DNA of 58,719 bases from Betaproteobacteria bacterium (GTDB lineage: Bacteria; Pseudomonadota; Gammaproteobacteria; Burkholderiales; SG8-39), in assembly GCA_947479645.1 (NCBI GenBank), contig CANKAJ010000011.1:1-58719 (forward strand), given 5' to 3'. Of this stretch, positions 52,052 through 58,719 are shown one piece after another. Position 1 is the stretch's first letter. Each line of letters starts with the position of its first letter. Below the pieces are notes generated by a model. It saw nothing but the letters and a program-made list of their open reading frames with translations, did no database searches and was not told where the DNA came from. Both the position numbers and the translations under genes were made by a program.

Positions 52052-55000
52052 TCAGCCGATGTCGCCGTCACCACGGCTGCTCCATTCCCGCCATCCCGCC
52101 AGCAGTGGAAAATACAGGCCCAGTGCGGCCGCATCTCGTCCGGCCAGCGTTATGGCGTAACGCTCCAATTGCGTGCGGTAGCGTTCACGTTCCCCATCGA
52201 GAAACCCATCCAGATCCGCCCCTGCATGCCCGCCGGTCTTGTAATCCACGATCCAGCGCCTGCCTTCGGCATCGACAAACGTCCGGTCCACGACCAGGTT
52301 GTAGCGCTCACCGGCCATGATGGCGGTCAGCCGGTATTCGTTGCGGGCATCCTGCTGCGGACCAAGCAACCATTGGCCGCGCGCATCGGCCAACGCATTG
52401 ACCAGTGCCGCTGCGACCCGTTCCGCCGCGGCCGCCAGCGCAGCATCATCCACGCCCCGCGCTGCCAATGCATTGCGAAAGGTCGCTTGCAGGCGTTTGA
52501 TACGCGCGGCATTCCAGCCTTTCATTTCGTCTTCGGCAATGTGCTGAAGCCAGCGGTGCACGACACTGCCGATGTGACGCGCAGTTTCGCCGACCCAGGA
52601 AAACTCAACGGCATCACCCGCACGCGTCCTGGCGGCCAGCACCGCCCAGGCCACTGCGGATGGCACAGCAGGCGCACACCAGTCTGGCGGCAAGCGGCGG
52701 AGAAACAAGGCAGAAGGCGTCGCGGCAATATTCCCGGCACCGTCAGCGTGCAAGGGCATCGCAATGTCTGCATTACCTGCAACACCCGCTACATTTGCAA
52801 TTTCAGACGCTGACATCTCTGCCGCCTGGGCAAACGCGTCCCCCATAACCGGCCACAGCTTGGCCAGCAAGGATCGTTTCGACGGCGGGCGCACGACATC
52901 GTCCTGATCCCGCTTGACGCAACCGAGCAGATGCAACCGCGACCTGGCGCGTGTCACCGCCACATAAAGGAGCCGTCCGGCTTCGGTATCCTCGGCCAGT
53001 CGCGATTGCTCGCGCACATACTTGAACATGGCCTCCTTGTCGTCGCCCGCCTCATTCACTGGCGCCAGCAGCAATTGCGCATTGGCCTGCACCTTCCAGG
53101 CCAACAGTGGCCGCTCGCCCGCGCGCGGCGCGCGATCGAGACCCGGGACAATTACGGTATCGAATTCCAGGCCCTTGGCCTTGTGGATGGTCATGAGTTG
53201 CAGATCGGTATCGAGCGCATCCAGATCGGGCAGCGCGAACAACTCGTCGATGCTCGCTTGCAGCGCAGCGAGATCGGCGATATCGCCCGCATCCTCGAGC
53301 TTGTCCAGCTGATCCAGGAAAATGTCGGCGTCTTCAAGTTCGGTCGGTGCATCCACGCAGGCCGGACCGCCCAGCGCCATCCAGGCCCCTTCGACGCGCT
53401 CACGCAGACTGTAACGAAGTGCCTCGGACTGCACCGGCTCCAGCACTGCCCGCACGCGCGCCAGTCGGGCACGGCCATCATCAGACAGCCGCACGAGACG
53501 CTCTGGGTCGTGCATCGCCTCCCAGATGCAAGGGGAAGACTGCCTGAAGATGCCCGCCCCTGCTGCCTGTGCATCGACTCCACCATCAGCGATCACGCCA
53601 AGGTCTGCCATCGGCAGCCCGCACCAGCGCGCGCGCAGCAGCGCCAGCCAGGCGATGCGGTCGGCTGGATGGGCAAGCGCGCGCACCAGCGCATACAGAT
53701 CCTGCACCACCTGCTTCTCGCCCAGCTTCTCGATCTCGACCGCGCGATAACGAATGCCGGCACGATCCAGGGCCGGCACAATGTCGGTCAGGGTATTGCG
53801 ATTGCGCACAAGAATGGCACAGGTTCCGCCGGGGTTGTCGGCACGCGCCTGCCCGAGAATCTCAATGACGCGCCGGGCTTCGTCTTGGCGATCATCAAAG
53901 GCATGCCAGCGCACCGCATCTCCCGCCAGCCTCACGTTATGCGGATGCGGCACCGCCGGCGCATACGGTACCGCGCCAAGCACCTCATCCTCGGTTTGCG
54001 GCAGCACCCGGGAAAACGTGTCGTTGACCCAATCGACAATGCCAGCCTGCGAGCGAAAGTTGGTTGTCAATGTCAGCGACTCAAGCTGCACCTCACCCAG
54101 CCCGGCGTGCCGGGCATGCAGAAACAATGCAACTTCAGCTTCGCGAAACCGGTAGATCGACTGCATTGGATCGCCCACCGCGAACACCGTGCGCCCATCA
54201 CCAGTGACCCAACCGGCCGTCAGACGCTCGAGCAATTCCCACTGACTGATCGACGTATCCTGAAACTCGTCCACCAGCACATGACGCAGGCCCGCGTCCA
54301 TGCGCAGCAGCAACTCGGAAGGATCCTCGGAACTGCCCAGCGCACGCACCGCCCCCTGGGCAAACTCGGTGAAATCAGCCTGGCCACGTTCGGCAAACAC
54401 CAGCTTGAGTTCCGCGGCAGCCAGCTTGAGCAGCGCCAGGATGGACGCGAGCACTTCCCACTGCGCCGGTTTGTAGGTCGCGGGCGGCATGTTCAGCAAC
54501 GCAACCAGCGCCAGGCGCAAGGGTTCATTGCCTATCATCTCCGGCGGTGCCGGCGGCCGCTTGCGCCAGTCACCCGCCTTGGTCAGCATGGCCCTGGCGA
54601 GTTCTTCGCAGGCTCCTGGATGCAGTACCTGGGCAGCACTGATCAGGCGCGCTCGTTCACTGGCAAATGCCGCCTCGAGTTCTTCGCGTGTCGGTGGATT
54701 ACCGGCGCGGCGCAGCCATTGATCACGCCGCGCCAGCATGCTGGCAAGCAGTTGCGTGGCATCGGCCAGATTGTTGTCCAGGTGAGTCAGCAGCCGCGCC
54801 ACGTGGTCTGCGGCCTCACCGTCGCCTTCGAGTCGCGCCAGCGTGCGCACCGCGGCATCGCGGTAGAGCGCCCTGGCCTCTTCACCCTCGACGATACCCG
54901 GCTGGGCACCGAACTGCGCCAACACCGGCATCTGGCGAGTGAGTGATGCGCATAGCGAGTCGATCGTCATGATGCGTAGCCGCGGTGCGATTTCCAGCGC

Positions 55001-55294
55001 GAGGTTTGGTGCGCGGTTTGGCGCAAAGTCCGGCGCGATGTCCTGTGCGGTGCCGGCAGAGTTATCGAGGGCAAGCAACACGCGCTTTTTCATTTCGGCG
55101 GCCGCCTTGCGCGTAAAAGTGATAGCCAGCACTTCTTCAGGACGCTCTACGGTGGCGAGCAGCCGCGCGAAGCGCCGCACCAGCAATTCAGTCTTGCCCG
55201 ACCCGGCCGGTGCCTGCACGATGAAGGACCGTTGCGGATCGAGAGCGAGCGCGCGCTCGGCCGCATCGGCAATCACCACCGGCGCGGCATTCAT
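52052..55294 (-). CDS. addA: UvrD-type helicase/nuclease, AddA-like
   Basis: The 1080-residue protein has the SF1A helicase order: Walker A APAGSGKT near 28-35, AITFTRKAAAEMKKR near 58-72, the DExx box LVDEFQDTS near 339-347, GDPMQSIYRFR near 374, MTIHKAKGLEFD near 705, and VAVTRARSRLHLLG near 780. A C-terminal PD-(D/E)xK nuclease domain ends in WIVDYKTGGHAG near 1013. This is the AddA architecture for processing double-strand breaks before RecA loading. Its start overlaps the AddB stop by 4 bases (ATGA), so the pair is coupled. It is core DNA repair, not part of the uptake island. Confidence 0.92.
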   Translation of the reverse strand: MNAAPVVIADAAERALALDPQRSFIVQAPAGSGKTELLVRRFARLLATVERPEEVLAITFTRKAAAEMKKRVLLALDNSAGTAQDIAPDFAPNRAPNLALEIAPRLRIMTIDSLCASLTRQMPVLAQFGAQPGIVEGEEARALYRDAAVRTLARLEGDGEAADHVARLLTHLDNNLADATQLLASMLARRDQWLRRAGNPPTREELEAAFASERARLISAAQVLHPGACEELARAMLTKAGDWRKRPPAPPEMIGNEPLRLALVALLNMPPATYKPAQWEVLASILALLKLAAAELKLVFAERGQADFTEFAQGAVRALGSSEDPSELLLRMDAGLRHVLVDEFQDTSISQWELLERLTAGWVTGDGRTVFAVGDPMQSIYRFREAEVALFLHARHAGLGEVQLESLTLTTNFRSQAGIVDWVNDTFSRVLPQTEDEVLGAVPYAPAVPHPHNVRLAGDAVRWHAFDDRQDEARRVIEILGQARADNPGGTCAILVRNRNTLTDIVPALDRAGIRYRAVEIEKLGEKQVVQDLYALVRALAHPADRIAWLALLRARWCGLPMADLGVIADGGVDAQAAGAGIFRQSSPCIWEAMHDPERLVRLSDDGRARLARVRAVLEPVQSEALRYSLRERVEGAWMALGGPACVDAPTELEDADIFLDQLDKLEDAGDIADLAALQASIDELFALPDLDALDTDLQLMTIHKAKGLEFDTVIVPGLDRAPRAGERPLLAWKVQANAQLLLAPVNEAGDDKEAMFKYVREQSRLAEDTEAGRLLYVAVTRARSRLHLLGCVKRDQDDVVRPPSKRSLLAKLWPVMGDAFAQAAEMSASEIANVAGVAGNADIAMPLHADGAGNIAATPSALFLRRLPPDWCAPAVPSAVAWAVLAARTRAGDAVEFSWVGETARHIGSVVHRWLQHIAEDEMKGWNAARIKRLQATFRNALAARGVDDAALAAAAERVAAALVNALADARGQWLLGPQQDARNEYRLTAIMAGERYNLVVDRTFVDAEGRRWIVDYKTGGHAGADLDGFLDGERERYRTQLERYAITLAGRDAAALGLYFPLLAGWREWSSRGDGDIG

Positions 55295-58035
55295 GCCTCC
55301 CCCTCGCCGCCCTCGCCGCTGCCGTCACTGCCGTCACTAGCAGCCCCGTCAGTGCCGTCCTCCAGCGCCAGCGCGGACAGCTTTTCATGCACTCGGCACA
55401 ATGGCTGCAGGTCACAGTAGCGACACGTCTTGGCCAGTGACTTGGGATCAACGCGGGCGTCGCCGGATGCAAACGCGGCACCCAGCGTGTCCAGTTCCTG
55501 CTTCCAGCCGGCAAGCAGGTCAGTCCAGTCGTGATATTGCTTCACCTTGGGCAGAGTGTCCTTGTCGCGCGAATACCCCATCAGCCGCATGCCGCCGGTC
55601 TTCAATTTGGCAAAGGCCACGCCCGAGATTGACTCCGCCGCGTTCACTGCATACAGCGGCAGTTGCGGATCATCGGGGCGCGCAGACTCCCAGGATTTCG
55701 GAGTGGCGCGCCCGGTCTTGTAATCGATGAGAACATGGCTGCCGTCATCCAGCCGGTCCAGACGGTCGATGCGCCCCGACAATTCGATGCCGCCCGCAAT
55801 GAGTGCGCGTTTTTCTTCGGTGGCAACCACTGCAAAACCGCTGCGCCCGCGCTCCACTTCCAGCCATTCAACCGCGAGCCTGACCAGACGCATGCGTTCC
55901 AGTTCGGCAAAACGCGGTGCAATGTCATTGTCGCGCTGCGCTTTTGCCACCGCCGCCAGAGCAGCGCGCTCAATCACGGCGGCCAGTTCATCGGGCATGG
56001 CGGCATCCAGCGTGGACTTGTCCTTCAACTCATCCCAGATGCCTTTCATCAAGGCATGCAGCAGATTGCCACGCGCACGGGCATCGAGTCCGGCCGCGGG
56101 CGCCTCCATTGTCCTTGCCTCAAGCCGGTGGTGCGCAAAGGCCCGAAACGGGCAGGCCGCCTGATCCGCCAGCACGCCCGCGCCACCGCTTGCACGCAGC
56201 GGGTACAACGCAGGCGCCTGCCCGTCGGGCGCCGGATCCAGCGTGCGCGCAGCGAACATCATGTCCCGAAAGCACGGATATTCCGGTAATGGCATCACCC
56301 CCTCGGGTAACGCCGCGACGAGCGAACTGGGCGACAGATCGCGATCCGCTTCGCGCCGCGCGTGGGAACAGACCACCTCATCGGCCGCCCCCAGCCAGCC
56401 GGCAGTGATGCGCCGATCCAGTATCAATGCAGTCTCGGCACTGGCCTCGGGGATGCCGGCCTTCTTCTGCAACGCAGGCGGAATGAACGGGTTGGGCCGC
56501 GCGGCCAGCGGCCAGGCCTCGTCAGTCAGTCCGCTGACCCACAGGAAATCGAATTCCATACCGGCGGACTCCAGGATACCCAGCACCTGTATGGGTGCGA
56601 CATGGCTTTCCGGCTGAAACACCGTGGCGGCACATAACCGCCGCAGTCGCATGAGCGCCTCGCGAAACCCCAAGGCGGGCAGCACGCGCGAGAGCCCGGC
56701 GAACTCCGACAACGCCTCATTCCACTTGCTGTGCGCCTGATATTCGACGGAATCAAGCGACCTACCCCGCGGCAAACCTGAGGCAGTCAGCAATCCGGCA
56801 ATATGCCCTGCCCAGTCGCGCGCGGATTTTCGCCCCGAAAGATGGGACTGCGAATACGCGAACAGGGCTTTCAGCTTCTCGGTGAGCACCAGTCCCGGCA
56901 CACCCGCCTCGCCAATGGCCGCGAGCAGGCGCGGCAGCGTCACGCGCGGTGAAATGCGCCTGCGCAGTTGCGCATCCAGGCGCGCACGCTGCATGGCTTC
57001 GCCCTGAGCACCTTCGATGAAAGGTGAGCGCAGCAACCGGCTGACTTGTGCAAACTCCGCACTCCCGCTGGCAAGCTCGATCAGCGCCAGTGAAGCGTGC
57101 ACGAGCGGGCAGTCGGTGAGCGGCGTGCCAATGGATACATTGAACGGCAGCGGCGTCTTTTCCTGTCCGGGCAAGTTGTGCCCCGGGAACAGCATATTGG
57201 AAAGCACCCGCACTACCGCCTTGCGCCGCAACTCCAGGTCGGGCACGACGATGCCGATCCGCACTTCATGGCCCCCGGATGCCTCCAGCCTCGCCCGCGC
57301 CCAGCGCGCTGCGCAGTTGAGTTCCTCACGGAACGATGCGAACGGCCAGCGCAGCACATTGGCTTCATGGTGCACAGGACTGCAGTTGCGCAGTTCGACA
57401 CCCGTCGCAGCACAGGCGGCAAACAATGCGAGCATCTGCGGAGACTGAATATCGAAGGCATAAGTCACCAGACATTGCGGTTTACTGACCGCCGGATCAC
57501 CAAGCAGGCCGGCAACCAGATCGGGCAATCTGGCCACATCGATAAAATGATCCTTATCGCAGCGACGCCGATAATGCGCCGCCCATAGCGCAAAAGCCTG
57601 GGCATCCTCGTTGCCGGGAAATGCGCCCAGCGCCCCGTCTATGCCCCATTGATGTGCCAGACCCCAAGCCTTGCGCGCGTCTCCAGCCGTCTGCGCCAAC
57701 GCCAGCAGGAGACCTCCCCATTCGCCGGCCAGGATGGCCTCCTCCCACAACAACTGCTCCTGCGCCGGAGTCAGCAACAATGGCAATTCCGGCGCCCGAT
57801 CCGAATACAGTGCTTCTTCGTAGGTCCGCTCGACAAAGGCCGTGAGCGGAAGAATGTCGACAGTCTCCCAGGATGTCAGGCCGGCAGCAGCCTGACTGGA
57901 GTCAAACTCTCGTGCCAGCGCCTGAGCCAGTCGCCGGTTGGGCGTGACCACAGTGACCTGCGCGCGCTCACCCGTGGCGAGGCGCGCAAACAGCTCATCT
58001 TTGCGAAGTATTGGATAGTTCGAGGGCTGAGACAT
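55291..58035 (-). CDS. addB: PD-(D/E)xK nuclease family protein, AddB-like
   Basis: The start at 58035 (MSQPSNYPILRKDELF) is chosen; the frame is open 43 codons further. The 914-residue partner of AddA has a helicase-like but motif-poor N-terminal part (VVTPNRRLAQALAREF, no Walker A). Its C-terminal nuclease reads HVLIDYKTGRATP near 766. Cys residues in ACPFRAFAHH near 626 and CRYCDLQPLC near 869 match the four-Cys iron-sulfur staple of AddB nucleases. It belongs to the proteobacterial branch labelled as probable DNA repair protein. It is 86 bp downstream of fdxA on the same strand. Confidence 0.9.
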   Translation of the reverse strand: MSQPSNYPILRKDELFARLATGERAQVTVVTPNRRLAQALAREFDSSQAAAGLTSWETVDILPLTAFVERTYEEALYSDRAPELPLLLTPAQEQLLWEEAILAGEWGGLLLALAQTAGDARKAWGLAHQWGIDGALGAFPGNEDAQAFALWAAHYRRRCDKDHFIDVARLPDLVAGLLGDPAVSKPQCLVTYAFDIQSPQMLALFAACAATGVELRNCSPVHHEANVLRWPFASFREELNCAARWARARLEASGGHEVRIGIVVPDLELRRKAVVRVLSNMLFPGHNLPGQEKTPLPFNVSIGTPLTDCPLVHASLALIELASGSAEFAQVSRLLRSPFIEGAQGEAMQRARLDAQLRRRISPRVTLPRLLAAIGEAGVPGLVLTEKLKALFAYSQSHLSGRKSARDWAGHIAGLLTASGLPRGRSLDSVEYQAHSKWNEALSEFAGLSRVLPALGFREALMRLRRLCAATVFQPESHVAPIQVLGILESAGMEFDFLWVSGLTDEAWPLAARPNPFIPPALQKKAGIPEASAETALILDRRITAGWLGAADEVVCSHARREADRDLSPSSLVAALPEGVMPLPEYPCFRDMMFAARTLDPAPDGQAPALYPLRASGGAGVLADQAACPFRAFAHHRLEARTMEAPAAGLDARARGNLLHALMKGIWDELKDKSTLDAAMPDELAAVIERAALAAVAKAQRDNDIAPRFAELERMRLVRLAVEWLEVERGRSGFAVVATEEKRALIAGGIELSGRIDRLDRLDDGSHVLIDYKTGRATPKSWESARPDDPQLPLYAVNAAESISGVAFAKLKTGGMRLMGYSRDKDTLPKVKQYHDWTDLLAGWKQELDTLGAAFASGDARVDPKSLAKTCRYCDLQPLCRVHEKLSALALEDGTDGAASDGSDGSGEGGEGEA

Positions 58036-58121
58036 GCGCTGGGATGATAGCGCGAGCGCAAAACCCTCGCTGCAATGGATAGCGTAGACAGCGGGACTGG
58101 CGACAACGATATTGCCGCGGA

Positions 58122-58445
58122 CTAGCGTTCGATCAGATGCTTCTTTTCCTTGACCTGCGCCCACTCATCGGCATCGGCCGGCGCAGCCTTGCGCTCGATC
58201 AGCGGCGCCCAGCCCTTGGCCAGTTCGGCATTCAGCGCGATGAACTCGCGCTGCGCCGGTGGCACATCGTCTTCAGCATAGATGGCCTCGACCGGACACT
58301 CGGCCACGCACAATGTGCAATCAATGCACTCATCCGGGTCGATGACGAGCATGTTCGGGCCTTCGTGAAAACAATCCACCGGGCACACGTCCACACAGTC
58401 TGTGTACTTGCATTTGATACAGGACTCAGTGACAACATAGGTCAT
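58122..58445 (-). CDS. fdxA: Ferredoxin FdxA (7Fe type)
   Basis: The start at 58445 ([20 protein letters not shown]) follows AAGGATG; the frame is open 14 codons further. The 107-residue protein has the classic 7Fe pattern: [18 protein letters not shown] for the 3Fe-4S cluster and one shared ligand, then [16 protein letters not shown] for the 4Fe-4S cluster. The C-terminal 45 residues form the usual FdxA extension ending EKKHLIER. It is a low-potential electron carrier in the cytosol. It precedes addB, whose product carries an iron-sulfur cluster, but the order may be chance. Confidence 0.96.
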   Translation of the reverse strand: MTYVVTESCIKCKYTDCVDVCPVDCFHEGPNMLVIDPDECIDCTLCVAECPVEAIYAEDDVPPAQREFIALNAELAKGWAPLIERKAAPADADEWAQVKEKKHLIER

Positions 58446-58719
58446 GGCAAAACATCCTTGCAGCTTGAACTCATGGGATGGGCGCATTTTATCATGCAGA
58501 AACAGGCCGATATCCGGCTTTCCCTGCTAAAATGCGAACTTCTCCCATGTGGTTGGCTTGCAACACAGTGCTGTTGCGGGTTTTTAGACTTGTCCGGTTC
58601 TGTAGCACATGGATTGTCCGCTTTTTCTGTTGAGGGCGGAAAGCGGCGCAGGGCGTAGCCCGGAGCCGATTTGCGCCCTCAACGGCGCACCTGGCGGACG
58701 GTTCAGGCGGCCTGCTGCA
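58446..58719. other. Right-edge region with an inverted repeat
   Basis: No gene is clear in the last 274 bases. TAAAAT near 58528 could be a -10 box for a plus-strand transcript. TTGAGGGCG (58630-58638) and CGCCCTCAA (58674-58682) form a 9-bp stem around a region with its own GGGC-GTA-GCCC hairpin, so this could be part of a structured RNA or a repeat. A plus-strand frame from 58609 and a minus-strand frame stay open to the edge, but neither reads like a protein. Confidence 0.35.

Noticed and set aside
52931..54946. A 671-codon plus-strand open frame
   Set aside because: It lies wholly opposite addA, has no family-like text, and is rich in His/Arg/Gln as expected from antisense of a GC-rich gene.

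Overview
The window is GC-rich and densely coded, and it reads as a Betaproteobacterium of the Burkholderiales type (Alcaligenaceae/Comamonadaceae-like). The main reason is an extraordinary number of periplasmic Bug/TctC-type solute-binding proteins: 14 intact genes plus two decayed 3' fragments between about 2.1 and 46.3 kb. Such expansions are known from Bordetella, Cupriavidus and their relatives. The AddAB-type exonuclease pair and the 7Fe ferredoxin FdxA at the right end are chromosomal housekeeping genes that fit this.

Layout. 1-0.8 kb: the 5' part of a secreted protein that runs off the left edge. 1-5.3 kb (minus): Ldh-type malate/lactate dehydrogenase, Bug, alpha/beta hydrolase, MFS transporter. 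5.4-8.5 kb (plus): Bug, metallo-beta-lactamase-fold hydrolase, ACMSD-like amidohydrolase. 8.7-13.5 kb: GST and Bug (minus), then a cyclic-amidohydrolase-type enzyme and Bug (plus), then a methyltransferase (minus). 13.8-21.1 kb: NDP-forming acyl-CoA synthetase, a divergent Bug pair, TauD-like dioxygenase, enoyl-CoA hydratase and acyl-CoA dehydrogenase. 21.1-23.1 kb: a genomic scar. It holds a VapBC toxin-antitoxin pair between two decayed Bug 3' ends, a truncated cas2 that runs directly into one CRISPR repeat, one spacer and a broken second repeat, and the first 56 codons of a thiolase. 23.1-30.5 kb (minus): D-2-hydroxyacid dehydrogenase, two Bugs and a hydantoinase/oxoprolinase pair HyuB-HyuA. 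30.7-35.0 kb: Bug and an LLM-class oxidoreductase, then a second divergent Bug pair. 35.1-40.7 kb (minus): M81 (MlrC-like) metallopeptidase and a second HyuB-HyuA pair. 40.9-46.3 kb (plus): small secreted protein, Bug, cupin-like protein, Bug, SDR, a pentanucleotide microsatellite, Bug. 46.4-50.6 kb: small secreted protein, HpcH/HpaI aldolase, an AT-rich gene-poor stretch, an IS200-type element, iron-containing alcohol dehydrogenase/maleylacetate reductase. 50.7-58.4 kb (minus): second MFS transporter, AddA-AddB and FdxA.

How the genes may work together. Bug proteins are high-affinity periplasmic receptors, mostly for carboxylates and other small organic anions. Here almost every Bug gene is next to one to three soluble enzymes that could act on such compounds (dehydrogenases, hydrolases, hydantoinases, aldolase, CoA-activating and beta-oxidation enzymes). 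The island therefore looks like a set of separate capture-and-degrade modules. No TctA/TctB membrane partner lies in the window, so transport would need a shared membrane component encoded elsewhere, or some of the proteins act as sensors. No classical transcription regulator is visible in the whole island. Substrates cannot be assigned from sequence alone.
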